From the NCBI GenBank assembly GCA_963575745.1, contig CAUYUJ010004758.1:476524-540523 (forward strand): DNA of 64,000 nt, read 5' to 3'. Both the position numbers and the translations under genes were made by a program. Positions 33,471 to 43,106 of the stretch are shown here, piece after piece (positions within the stretch are counted from its first letter, which is position 1; every line of letters starts with the position of its first letter). The notes beneath the pieces are model-generated. The model had not been told where the DNA came from. It did not search any database and saw only the letters and a program-made list of their open reading frames with translations. This DNA is from Prorocentrum cordatum (Eukaryota > Sar > Dinophyceae > Prorocentrales > Prorocentraceae).

Positions 33471-36052
33471 ACCTCGCCCATAGGCTCGTGCTCGCAGACA
33501 GTCTAGTACTATCCGGACGACTATACAACGCTGGCGCGTGGCCCGTACTGTCAGACGCCGAAGCTAAGCTGGCCCACGGTGAGACTATGAAGGTATATCG
33601 CGCAGCTGCCCGTGTTCGGTATTGCGAGGACGCGCCTCAGGTGTCCGACGCTCTGGTGTTTGCTAGGTTACGCAGGCCGGCCCCTGCTATCCTACTACGT
33701 GCAGCACGACTCCGGCTATTGGGTTCACTTTTTCATACAGGACCCCTGCTGGCCTTTTCGGTTGTGGCAGCTGAATGGCACGCAGCCGCCACCGACATGA
33801 GACGACGGCGCACGACCCTTGGACAATGGTTGCAGGATCTTGAGTGGTTGCGCCTTGCCACTAGACAATGTCAGGATTTACCCCCGCCCAAGGAGGACCT
33901 ACAACCGTGGGAGGACCTCATACGACGCAGCCTACCCGCCTGGAAGCGCATCATTCGCATCGGAGTGCATGCATATACACAGTACACGACGCGCAACACA
34001 CTTGCAGCACACATGGAGTCCCAGTTCTTTGATGAAGTACGCCCTGCGGGAGTGCCCCCTCGGGTATACACCGATGAGCGTGGATGTATTATACAGCAGC
34101 CGCCGCCTGCCCCAGCACAGAGTATGGACTGCCCTTGGTGTGGGCAGTCTTTTGCACGGCATCGGGCGCTACGCACACACGTGGCTCGCGTACATAGGCA
34201 GCTAACTACACTTGCACGTGGCTATGCCAACCCGTCAGGGGTATGTCAAACATGTCTGCTCAGGTACAATGCACGGCCACATCTAGTGGATCATCTGTCG
34301 ATCGATTCGCCTCGCTGCTTGCTGGCTGCTGTGCTGACTATGGACAATCCAGCCTACCACCTACAGCTACCTGCCCAACCGATACTACCACGTGGACATA
34401 CCACCAACGTACATATCCCTCGTCGCCACGTTGTCGTACCCACAGTTCGGACGCCGGGCCCCATCACCGAGATTGCGTTCGACCTTGCCGCGTTGGTGTC
34501 TCAGGAAGATGCCCGCCGAGCCCTTTTGGAAAGTGACCCGTATCTCACTCCAGAGGCTTGTGCCGCACTCCTGCCACCACCACGGCCCGCTGTGGCCGAA
34601 GGAGATGCCTCTGAGCCAGGCCAACCACCACCGGTCTACCACGAGCGCTACCCGACGCGAATGTTCTTGACCGAGCAGTTTACCGACATTGCTGCTCAGG
34701 ATTTGCCCATTTCTATCCGACGGTCGGAATATTTCGTGCTTAACCTGTACTGTGGCCGACGACGGCCTGGTGACATCCAGGCCTGCCTCGAATGGACCGA
34801 GTATCATACCGACTTCACCATTTCGGTTTTATCTATCGATATAGCGATCGACCCAGTACTAGGTAACATGATGCGACGCGAAACGCTGGAGGTATGGAAG
34901 GAGCATATACGAGCCAGGCGAGTTGTCTTGTCAGGCGGCGGGCCACCCTGTGAGACGTGGTCAGCTATCCGTTGGTCCCCTGATGCAGGCCCTCCCCCCC
35001 TACGGTCCCATGCCGATTTCTGGGGTTTGCAGGCCGTCACTCCCCGACAAATGGAGCAGTTACGTGTTGGTAATGAACTATTAGGGGCGATGATCGAACT
35101 GTTCGCCGTGCATCTCACCGTCGGTACCTCATGCTGGATGGAACATCCTATGCCTGCGCACTGGCGACCCGACTCGGTCAGTTCATTCTATTGCCCGCCC
35201 CTACGGGCTGTTATGGCATCCCCAGCAGCGTCGGTGACCGACTTCGATCAGTGCGAGCACGGTCAGGTTGCACGTGCACCTACAAGGATACTTGCACTGC
35301 GCATGGGCACAATGCACGGACGCTTGTGCGAGACACCTGGGCGTGGACGTTGTTCTCACGGACGTGGGGCTCACGAGGTACTAATGGGGTTCGACAGGCG
35401 ACGCGACGAGTGGCGTACGGCCAAAAAGAAAACCTACCCTCCGGCCCTATGTCAAGTCCTCGCAGACAGCATAATGGACGCAGTCAATCATATGCGCGTG
35501 ACGTGTGCAGAGCATGATTGGCCAGAGGACATGAGGGAGGAGGAGGAGGAGCTCCGTGGGTCGCTTGCAGCTTTTTATGTTTCATGGGACCCGCACGTCG
35601 GTACGGACGAGTCCTGGGCCCCAGATTTTGTGTCGACGCGTGCTAGTCGGACTCGAGCGGATCCCGAGCGACATCGGTTCCTGCCACCTGAGCCGCAGTC
35701 GTCCTCTCAGCCCATGCCTGGAGTTGTTTTTGATCCCGAGGCTGAGGCCCGCCCCCCAGGGCCCATCGAGGCCTCGGAAGAGCAGGAGTACGCAGACGCT
35801 TTAGCGTTCCTCGATGGCACCATACCCCCTCAGCCAGGGGACTCCGAGCCACTGTATGAGCCTACCGCGTCCTCTCTTCCCCCTCCGCTCCCCCCTCAGC
35901 CCGTTGAGTTGACTGATGCGATGCGTGCACGTATTGCGGCTAACCGAGCACAGGCTCGAGAGCGACGCCGTCAACGGCTCGCACAACGCATCGCTCCCTG
36001 GACATTCCAGCCTGGATTCGGAACAGGTATTTTGGACATGCCCCAGGTGTAA
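33146..36052 (+). CDS. LINE ORF2 part 3: RT thumb, C2H2 finger and cytosine-methyltransferase-like domain
   Basis: Real coding starts near residue 20, continuing the RT thumb (GPSKTAALIMWRG, then YVHLGSVFDAGTAMAPEI). Residues ~329-350 hold DCPWCGQSFARHRALRTH, a C2H2 finger. Residues ~530-790 resemble a C5 cytosine methyltransferase: motif I LNLYCGRRRPGD (SAM site), motif II/III region SVLSIDIAID, motif IV GGGPPCETWS with the catalytic-type Pro-Cys, motif VI WMEHP (family: ENV/ENP) and motif VIII-like FDQCEHGQ. A Glu-rich linker and basic tail finish the protein. This domain would methylate cytosine if active, but the motif VI Asn is replaced by His. A SAM-binding relative of other function is possible. 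Confidence 0.65.
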   Translation: MPGHCLRRVCTVWTHFDLGPSKTAALIMWRGHGTKRARHAAWHEHDGHICGVSDVLGPLRAPIVHNYVHLGSVFDAGTAMAPEIRYRAATTVSSLQVLRRRVFATDELDLAHRLVLADSLVLSGRLYNAGAWPVLSDAEAKLAHGETMKVYRAAARVRYCEDAPQVSDALVFARLRRPAPAILLRAARLRLLGSLFHTGPLLAFSVVAAEWHAAATDMRRRRTTLGQWLQDLEWLRLATRQCQDLPPPKEDLQPWEDLIRRSLPAWKRIIRIGVHAYTQYTTRNTLAAHMESQFFDEVRPAGVPPRVYTDERGCIIQQPPPAPAQSMDCPWCGQSFARHRALRTHVARVHRQLTTLARGYANPSGVCQTCLLRYNARPHLVDHLSIDSPRCLLAAVLTMDNPAYHLQLPAQPILPRGHTTNVHIPRRHVVVPTVRTPGPITEIAFDLAALVSQEDARRALLESDPYLTPEACAALLPPPRPAVAEGDASEPGQPPPVYHERYPTRMFLTEQFTDIAAQDLPISIRRSEYFVLNLYCGRRRPGDIQACLEWTEYHTDFTISVLSIDIAIDPVLGNMMRRETLEVWKEHIRARRVVLSGGGPPCETWSAIRWSPDAGPPPLRSHADFWGLQAVTPRQMEQLRVGNELLGAMIELFAVHLTVGTSCWMEHPMPAHWRPDSVSSFYCPPLRAVMASPAASVTDFDQCEHGQVARAPTRILALRMGTMHGRLCETPGRGRCSHGRGAHEVLMGFDRRRDEWRTAKKKTYPPALCQVLADSIMDAVNHMRVTCAEHDWPEDMREEEEELRGSLAAFYVSWDPHVGTDESWAPDFVSTRASRTRADPERHRFLPPEPQSSSQPMPGVVFDPEAEARPPGPIEASEEQEYADALAFLDGTIPPQPGDSEPLYEPTASSLPPPLPPQPVELTDAMRARIAANRAQARERRRQRLAQRIAPWTFQPGFGTGILDMPQV

Positions 36053-36059
36053 CGTAGCT

Positions 36060-36670
36060 CGCTGCATACCGATTGGGATGGGTTTAGGTTGAGGACGTGG
36101 AGGTTGGAGGTTGTTGATTTTGTCAGTGCACCTCGCTGTCCCATGCCCGATTGCCCCTACTCCACCACCCCGTTGCCAGTACTTGTCGTAGCAGCGCTAC
36201 CTAGACAGCCTGTGGATGATGCTATGGTTCTTGCAAGCTGACGTTGGTTTTGCCAGTTTCCCCTTGCTGGAGGTTTCCGTGGGTTACTTCCCCTCCCGTT
36301 AAATGAGCTTGCAGTTACCATTGCACGGCTTGCCTTTTTGGGCCTGTTGCCGACCATATCGTGTGTGGTCCGCTCGTTCGAGCTTGCAGTTCCCCTCGTG
36401 CCTGTGTGTACGTGTTGATCCCTATCTATTTCACCCGTGCTCCCAGATGGCCGCCGCCATTGGCAAACGCCTCCAGGCTCCTAAGACCCAGGACCAGATG
36501 CGCCCCCTGGAAGAGGAGTATGCCCATGGGTCAGTTGGTCAACCGCTCGGCTTTGGCGTGAGATGTGACAAGCTTCGGTCTAGTGTCCTGAGAGCCAGGC
36601 AGACTGGAGTTGCTGGCGAGGCCGCAGCTGTGGCTCGTGCCGCCCTGGAGGAGTGGAGGATGAGGTTTAG
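36060..36670 (+). repeat. Scrambled fragments of the same LINE family
   Basis: Two pieces match the element just upstream out of order. 36211-36360 (ATGGTTCTTGCAAGC..., then GTTAAATGAGCTTGCAG) resembles the RNase H region near 29740-30000 with the middle deleted. 36446-36665 (CAGATGGCCGCCGCC..., GGCGTGAGATGTGACAAGC, GTGCCGCCCTGGAGGA) resembles ORF1 near 27961-28190. The order is reversed and both pieces carry indels. A rearranged or template-switched copy is the simplest reading. Confidence 0.7.
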
Positions 36671-37700
36671 AGGGCTGCAGCGGACGTGGGGGAGAGCAGA
36701 GAGCAGGGCGCGCGCGCGCGCCCCGCCGCCCCGCCGCCGCACGCCCGCCCCGCCGCCCCCGCCGCCCGGCGCGAGCGAGCGGCGCGGCAGTGTAGCAGCG
36801 AGCGACTCCTCGCCTCTCCCCTCCGTTTTGTCAAACTTCAAGCCTTGGCCCGTGGGGGGCAGCGGCAGGGGGCTCGGTGAGCGTAGACCGTCGCTAACCA
36901 CACACCCGTTGCGTGTGGCACCGAGCCCCCGAGTGTCCGTCAGTCCGCGCGGCCGCCAGCCAGGTGCTCATGCGGCTGCACGCCGCAGCCCTCGCCTGCC
37001 GCCAGCTTTTCTTGCTGTTGCCTTGCAGATAAGGTTTGGAGTCGTCGGGAGGGATGAGAGTGCAGTCCTCTTCAGCTCAGACAGGTGGCAGCGGTGCCAC
37101 TAGGTCCGTTGGTAGACGAGACCAAGTCGGACGGATCGAATGAGAATGCAGCGAGTCAGACGCAGCCGCCCTCTTTCCCCATCTTGCCCTCCCTCTCCAA
37201 TGCTGTGATCAGAGAGAATCGAGCCCTGGCGGACAGGGAAAGTTGGGAACACCGTGGCAGGACCGCCCCTCTGTTGTTCCGTACGCTCTCTCCTGACCAC
37301 GGTTGAAAATCAGCCAAGCTGGCGTTTAATGACTAGTGGAGGTTGGTGGGTTGTTTAAGGATACTTTGGAGGTGGGACTTGCACTCGGCGTTAAGCCCGA
37401 ACTGCGTGCTGAGATGTACCTTGCCTTCGGTGCGAGATTCGAGTTTTAGTACGGACGCAGAAGCTGTCCATGCCAAATGCCTCCAGTCGACAGTGGCCGC
37501 GCCTTGCCAGTGCCACATTGCTGCCTCGCATCCAGTCGCTGGCGCAGTTAATACGATGGGACTGGGTGGGTTTGTGCATTTCATGGGAGGTGGGTTGGAG
37601 GTACTGTACTGTACTTGTTCACTTGGTGCCCGTGCAGCCATTTAAGTCTGCTAGCCGCAGCGCCGCTCTTTCTCTGACCGTCACCAGGCGAATCAGATGC
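36671..37700. other. Unassigned stretch
   Basis: GC-rich with GCGC runs near 36712-36775. After 37100 the composition is more balanced. Open frames lack recognisable domains. Confidence 0.5.
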
Positions 37701-37707
37701 GCAATCT

Positions 37708-37835
37708 AAATCTCCACCTCCTCCTCCTCCACCTCCTCCTCCTTTTTCTCCTCCTCCTCCTCCCCCTCCTCCTCCCTCTCCTCCTCCTCCTCCTCCTCCT
37801 CCTCCTCGTCCTCCTCCTCCTCCTCCTCCTCCCTC
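37708..37835. repeat. CTC trinucleotide microsatellite
   Basis: Nearly pure CTC triplets with CAC, TTT and GTC interruptions. Confidence 0.9.
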
Positions 37836-38139
37836 ACCCTTCTCCCCTTTCGGTGGGTCGGCGCTACAGCGCACGTGCGCATCTCAGTGTGCACATCAGA
37901 ATGGTCCATTGAATCAGTCGACTTGGTTCTCGGACGGCCAATTTTGCTTGGGCCTCCTGGACGCAGATGGGAGGACTTAGGATGATGCGGGCGGACTCGG
38001 GAGGACTCGTACATTCCAGCGGCGTTCTTTCTTCCATTCGGATTCCTTTCCAAATCCTGTATAAAAATTGTTTTCTGTGGCATCCACAGGCGTTCCATTT
38101 GTCATAAGAATTCCTTCAAACATTATATCTGCTACGGTG
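37836..38139. other. No gene recognised
   Basis: Mixed-composition DNA between the CTC tract and the minisatellite. I see no structure. Confidence 0.5.
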
Positions 38140-38435
38140 GTGCTCTGTTGCGCACGGCTGCTGTGGTGCACACAGGCATCATGGTGTACACAGGCGCTGT
38201 AGTGCACGCAGGCATTGTGGTGTACACTGGTGCTGTGTTGCACACGGCTGATGTGGTGTACGCAGGCGCTGTGGTGTACACAAGCGTTGTGGTGCCCGCA
38301 GGCACTGTGGCACACACTGTCGCTGTGTTGCACGCGGCTGCTGTGGTGTACACAGGCGGTGTGGTGTACACAGGCGCTGTGGTGCACGCAGGCACTCTGT
38401 ACACAGGCGCTGTGGTGCAGATCGTCACCTACATG
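38140..38435 (-). repeat. 18-bp minisatellite, right copy (inverted)
   Basis: Units such as GTACACAGGCGCTGTGGT are the reverse complement of those at 26655-26968. The right edge CAGATCGTCACCTACATGCT matches, inverted, the left edge of the other copy. The edge identity shows both are copies of one repeat that includes unique flanking sequence. Confidence 0.85.
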
Positions 38436-38579
38436 CTGCTGTCACCCGCCCTCGGCCATTCCCAGGCATTTCCAGAAGCCGCCGGCGCGAAACGTGACGT
38501 CATCAGCCCTCTCCACCCCCGCCCCAGATGATTTCCGTCGTCGGCCTGGAATGAAACAAAAAAAAGGCTCCAGCCGCGT

Positions 38580-38638
38580 CCGCGCGCACGACGACGACGA
38601 GCGACGAACGACGAGCGATGAGCGGCGAGCACGACGAA

Positions 38639-38692
<54 letters not shown>

Positions 38693-38695
38693 TGC
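38580..38695. repeat. GAC trinucleotide microsatellite
   Basis: GACGAC runs, the purest at 38636-38692, about 140 bp left of the A1 repeat of the tyrosine-recombinase element. Confidence 0.85.
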
Positions 38696-38832
38696 GGACC
38701 AGACTCCGATCCGGATTCCTACTCGGAAACATATGTGGGTCGACACCAGAGCGATAAACAAGAGCCCAGCATGCGCTGGCGCTCGCGGGCAACTCGCTTT
38801 GCGGCCAACCATGCGGCGAACACCGGGGCCAA

Positions 38833-38962
38833 TTAGTTGTTCGTCCTAAACGGTTGGACCCCGCCCTCCCCAGTCGGCTTGGGTTTTCTCCTCTCCCTGC
38901 TCCTGCCTCTGCCTGCCCTTCTCTCTCCCTCTCTCCCGCTCAAGCCTTCGGGGCTCAAAGCC
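38833..38962 (+). repeat. Split direct repeat A1
   Basis: Begins TTAGTTGTTCGTCCTAAACG, followed by a pyrimidine-rich stretch, and ends GGGGCTCAAAGCC. It differs from A2 at a single base (38842). It probably includes the element's promoter and 5' leader; the gag-like ATG lies 55 bases beyond it. Confidence 0.92.
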
Positions 38963-39017
38963 TTGGAGCCGACCTCAGGAGGTCTGGGCGCCCTCGGCGC
39001 CCGGAAGCGTGCGTGCC

Positions 39018-42000
39018 ATGGCTGCCCGGCGCCCGGCGCTGGCAGGCTCTGCACGCGGGCTGATCGCGCTGACCGCCAGCGCGACCGCCTACGACTGGCG
39101 CGGGCCGCTCAGCACTGCTGTTGCCCGCGCCGGATGGGGCCGCCCGGCTGTGGCCCAGGAGGTCCCGTTCGGGTACACCGTGCCGTACTACGACGACTCC
39201 GAGTACGGCATGGAGATCGGCGAGCACGAGGAGGAGGGTGGGGCTGCAGGCAGCCCCCAGGCGCCGCCCGACAGCGGGCCGCCGGGAGCGCCGCCCCCGC
39301 CCCCCGCCCATGCCGCCGGAGGAGTCGAGAACGGCAGCCACCCCACCGACGACCCGCGTGGCGAGGAGTCCTGGGTGGGCGGCTGGGGTGTCTGGGCGCT
39401 GGGATGGAAGCCCCTGCGCGAGGGCACCTGGGCCTGGCGCCTGAGCGGCATGGGCGGGGTCGCCTACGAGAAGCTGGACAGCCTCGGGAGCGCCTTCTCA
39501 ACCCATGCTGAGACGGGCTGGCTGACCAAGGACGGCGGATGGTTCTTCTACGCCCTCGAGAAGCTGGGCCTGACGGTCTTTGGGGCCGCCTGGCCTGCCG
39601 TGGCATGGACGTTCATCTTCTTGGCTTTCCCGGCGGTGCTTGCCTTTCTTACTCATGTCTGTCGTACTCTACTGGCCCCCTGCGCAGCTGCCCTCTGGCT
39701 GATTGGTCTACTGGCGCGGTGCTCCAAGTGCCGCCGGCGAGAGCCTGGCGACGCAGCTGCCGAAAGGTACCTGCCGCCGGCTCCGCCCGCCCTTACCCAG
39801 ATCAACTGGATGGGGCCAGAGACCGGGCCAGCTACGACCACCGAGTATTACAGCAAGAAAGTGAAGGGTCGTGGAACTGGGAGGCGACCCAATGACGTGC
39901 TGGTTAAGATCGACGACCACGTAGCCAGGCTGAAGATCGACCTCGCGGAGCCCAAGCGGATCGACCGGAGGGGCCTTTGGATAGACTACCTGGGCGTGAA
40001 AGGTGCGAGTTCACGCGCACTTCGCCAGAAGTTGGAGTCGCTCGAGGGCCGTTCCATCCACCTGTGCCGCAACATGGTCTGTCGAGATCAACCCGGGGAA
40101 GTTCATTGCAAAGAATGCGCCGCGCTGGATTCCGAGGCGATTGTGGACATCGGCTCCCGCGCCAGGTTCACCTCCTGCCGCGGCATCTTCCTGATTTGGC
40201 GGACCTTCGCCGATCTGGGGAGAGGCACCTGGGATATCATCGTGTTCCTCTACTGCATCCTCTCCTGCGGTTGCTCTTCCTGCTGCCGGCGACGCCGCCG
40301 TCGCAAGACAGGCGCTGCGGAGCCAGGCGTTGCAGGGAGCATCGCAGAGGTCCTAGATCAGGAATCAGAGTCAGAGGTGGAGGCCGAGGACAAACCATGC
40401 GAGGCCGTTCGGGTGGGCATCGTACTTCGTGGCGGCGCCCGCCCCTTGGCTCCCGACGGTTGCCGTGGCGCCGCGGAAGCCGAGCCGACCACCCTGCTCT
40501 TCGAGGACGGACAGGCGTCAGACCTCCCGCCACCCAGCGACGGGCGGAACTCTTTCGCCCATCTCTGCGCCCATCATGCCCAGGTCTACCGAGCCGCTCG
40601 GTACCGTGACAAGTGTTCGCAAGTGACTTGTTACCGTCAGGCAGTCGGCAACGCAGAGGGCGTGCCGCTCTGCCTTCTTCACCTGGGTGGGGAAGCAAGC
40701 AGAGCAGTGCAGGCAGCTGCAGCAGTCCAGGGCCGCGGGTTCCTCTCGAGTCTGGGCCTGAGGCGCCGGGCAGTCCGCAGTCGCAGTCCACGGGCGCGCG
40801 AGCAGGGCGCACCAGGCACTGCAACTCCCCCCGCAGACGGAGTCCGAGGACCCGAGAGCCACCGCGGGCATGCAGCCCCTGGGCTACACCCACGCGATGC
40901 ATCAGCCTCACCAAGAGGTCCACCTGTTGGTGTCCGGTTCGAGGCGTCACCTTCTCCGAGGGTGCCTCTCCCGCGGGATGCCAGCCCTACCCCAGACGAG
41001 GAGGCCGAGCAGGGTGACTACCTCGTATTGCGGGTGCGGGTGCATTGGGCCGCCGGCCCGCAGTGGGTCATATTCTTGGGGAAATCCAGATCCGGAGGAG
41101 GGCCCACTGGAGATGGCAGCATGACCGTGGTAGACGTGGAGGAGCCGCGCTGCAAGGACCACTCCGCAGAGGGCCAGGAGAACATCTGCTTCACCCTCAA
41201 GACCGCGGGGATCGAGTATGCTCCCGTCGCTAGCGACCAGGGAAAGCTCCCCGCCGGCTATCTCGAAGAGCTGTTGCATCATCCTCCACTCGGAGCCGAG
41301 GAGATGGGGATCGGCGTGCACGGCGTCGTCGTGAGCAACGCCATGTGGGAGAAGCTGCGCCCTTGGAACGGGGTCCCCGTGGGCGGGAAGACCAAGAGGA
41401 TCGGCCGCCCTCAGTGGGCTCAGCTTTGGGCCCGTGGGGACTTGCTTGTGTACCGACATCCAGTGGGCATTCCTGGCGACGCCCATGGCGTGCCGCAGCC
41501 CACCTCGGACGAGATGGACGCGCAGCTCAAGATGCACTGGGCGAGGCTTGACCGCAGCAGCTCCCCCAAGCCCCCTTTCGGCGTCGGGTGGGGTCTGGGC
41601 GAGGGAGGTGATCCAGCCCCCTCAGCCCCCCGCCGCTCTTCCCGCAGCCCCGCAGGGAAGGCGCATGAAGAGGGGAGCACCGGAGAGGCCATGCTGGGGC
41701 TGTACCTCGCGGCCCATGAGGAAGGGTCGGACGACGCCTCGGCGCTGCAGAGCGTGGCAGCAGGGTACGATGAAGATGTCGCCGTAGTCTTGGAGCACCT
41801 CATCAAGTACACCCAGCGCCTCATGCGCAGCAGCGGAGCCGAAGAGCGGGCCAAGTACCAGGTGCACATCGACAGGTGGGAGAAAACGCTGGAGCGCGTT
41901 CGAACCGAAAAAGACGAAGGTGTGAACCCGCCACTCGCCAGCGGCCTCTTGAAGCTAGACGCCGAGCGCAGGCCCGACACCAGCCAGGAACCCAGCCAAC

Positions 42001-43106
42001 CTGGAGCCCCCCCTGGGCTAGATGCAGCAGCGAGTGCTCCACCCCTGCCGCCGCCGGCCACCCCGCCTGGCGTGCGCGTACCAGGAGCTACTCGCCTTTC
42101 CCCCCCGGGCTTGATGCCCGGCCTCGTTCCGAACTTCGGGCAGATGTTCACCAACCGGAGCGCCTACGGACATGGAGGACTGGTCAAAACCCCTGGGCAA
42201 CCTGATCGTGGGTATGCCGCGGGAGCTGGGGAGGGCGAACCATCGGCCGGCTTCACCACCTACGCACAAGTCCTCCAGAATGGCCAAGAGCAGCAGCACC
42301 TGGACAACATGCGGCTGCTGCAGGCGGTGGACAGCCTCCGCAGGTCCGGCGAGGAGGAGAAGGTGGCGCAGCGGGGCACCCTCGGTGCCATCGGGCGTGC
42401 CGAGGAGCTGGACGTGTACCTGGCGCGGGGCTGCGACACCCTCGACGTGGAGGTCTGCGGCACCCTGACCGGGCGGGAGTTGTTCCATGGCCTCAAACGC
42501 GCCTGCGAGCACGCGAAGCACGTGATGCAGGCGGTGAACTGGCCGACGACGGTGACGAACAGGATGGCGCACGGCATTGCCGCCTTCTGTTGGGGAGGAC
42601 GGGGCCACAAGGATCTGGCCGAGTGGTCGATCTCAGTGGCTGACTTTCCCCATTGCAAAGCAGAGGTGTTCGACGCTTACACCATGCCCACCACGTGCAA
42701 GCTCGAACCGCGCCCCCGGCACCCAGTCGTCTTCTCCCAGTGGGTGAGGCAGGCCGAGAACGCCATCACCGTCTTCGGGCTGGTCTACGGGCGGATGCAC
42801 GAGCCCGAGAGGCGCCGGGCCCTGGAGACCCTGCGCCTCGCCTACGAGGAGGACGACGTGGCCTTTCCCGCTGATTACGTGTACAGCCTTTGGGAAGAGC
42901 TCGCCGCCACCTGGTGCGAACAGCTTCGGGAGAAGCGGAGGGAGGTATGCCGCATCCTGGGCCTCACCAACCCGCGCCGGGAGGACATCAAGACCATCGC
43001 CCTCGCTCCCACGGGGCCGTCCGGAAGTGCGTGGCTAACATTCCCGAACGTATACGACCTCGACGCGCCGGACGGGTACTACCAGGTGGTATGCGTCCCA
43101 CGCTAG
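39018..43106 (+). CDS. Gag-like ORF1 with membrane segments and Cys/His-rich regions
   Basis: Start chosen at the first in-frame ATG. No enzyme signature. Features in order: an acidic, Pro-rich N-terminus; hydrophobic segments at about residues 195-238 (two helices around FIFLAFPAVLAFL and LLAPCAAALWLIGLL) followed by CSKCRRRE; a Cys-rich patch (LCRNMVCRDQPGEVHC); another hydrophobic segment WDIIVFLYCILSCGC ending in a Cys/Arg run; a His/Cys patch (LCAHHAQVY to CLLHLGG); low-complexity linkers; and a helical C-terminal domain (about 1040-1362) that may be the capsid-like part. Membrane segments are not usual in retrotransposon gag and suggest envelope-like or membrane-assembly functions. It ends at a TAG beyond which the same frame remains open. 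About 1362 aa. Confidence 0.65.
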   Translation: MAARRPALAGSARGLIALTASATAYDWRGPLSTAVARAGWGRPAVAQEVPFGYTVPYYDDSEYGMEIGEHEEEGGAAGSPQAPPDSGPPGAPPPPPAHAAGGVENGSHPTDDPRGEESWVGGWGVWALGWKPLREGTWAWRLSGMGGVAYEKLDSLGSAFSTHAETGWLTKDGGWFFYALEKLGLTVFGAAWPAVAWTFIFLAFPAVLAFLTHVCRTLLAPCAAALWLIGLLARCSKCRRREPGDAAAERYLPPAPPALTQINWMGPETGPATTTEYYSKKVKGRGTGRRPNDVLVKIDDHVARLKIDLAEPKRIDRRGLWIDYLGVKGASSRALRQKLESLEGRSIHLCRNMVCRDQPGEVHCKECAALDSEAIVDIGSRARFTSCRGIFLIWRTFADLGRGTWDIIVFLYCILSCGCSSCCRRRRRRKTGAAEPGVAGSIAEVLDQESESEVEAEDKPCEAVRVGIVLRGGARPLAPDGCRGAAEAEPTTLLFEDGQASDLPPPSDGRNSFAHLCAHHAQVYRAARYRDKCSQVTCYRQAVGNAEGVPLCLLHLGGEASRAVQAAAAVQGRGFLSSLGLRRRAVRSRSPRAREQGAPGTATPPADGVRGPESHRGHAAPGLHPRDASASPRGPPVGVRFEASPSPRVPLPRDASPTPDEEAEQGDYLVLRVRVHWAAGPQWVIFLGKSRSGGGPTGDGSMTVVDVEEPRCKDHSAEGQENICFTLKTAGIEYAPVASDQGKLPAGYLEELLHHPPLGAEEMGIGVHGVVVSNAMWEKLRPWNGVPVGGKTKRIGRPQWAQLWARGDLLVYRHPVGIPGDAHGVPQPTSDEMDAQLKMHWARLDRSSSPKPPFGVGWGLGEGGDPAPSAPRRSSRSPAGKAHEEGSTGEAMLGLYLAAHEEGSDDASALQSVAAGYDEDVAVVLEHLIKYTQRLMRSSGAEERAKYQVHIDRWEKTLERVRTEKDEGVNPPLASGLLKLDAERRPDTSQEPSQPGAPPGLDAAASAPPLPPPATPPGVRVPGATRLSPPGLMPGLVPNFGQMFTNRSAYGHGGLVKTPGQPDRGYAAGAGEGEPSAGFTTYAQVLQNGQEQQHLDNMRLLQAVDSLRRSGEEEKVAQRGTLGAIGRAEELDVYLARGCDTLDVEVCGTLTGRELFHGLKRACEHAKHVMQAVNWPTTVTNRMAHGIAAFCWGGRGHKDLAEWSISVADFPHCKAEVFDAYTMPTTCKLEPRPRHPVVFSQWVRQAENAITVFGLVYGRMHEPERRRALETLRLAYEEDDVAFPADYVYSLWEELAATWCEQLREKRREVCRILGLTNPRREDIKTIALAPTGPSGSAWLTFPNVYDLDAPDGYYQVVCVPR

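Larger units (their letters stand above)
27044..36052 (+). mobile_element. LINE-like retrotransposon with RNase H first and a methyltransferase-like end
   Basis: ORF1 encodes a RanBP2-type finger protein. A second coding region, in three overlapping frames, encodes RNase H, AP-type endonuclease, RT, C2H2 finger and a cytosine-methyltransferase-like domain. RNase H normally follows the RT in LINEs that have it; here it precedes the endonuclease. No LTRs, poly-A tail or target duplication are visible. The 5' end is uncertain and may include the minisatellite. Two frame changes inside ORF2 argue against an intact copy unless they are spliced or recoded. Confidence 0.85.
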
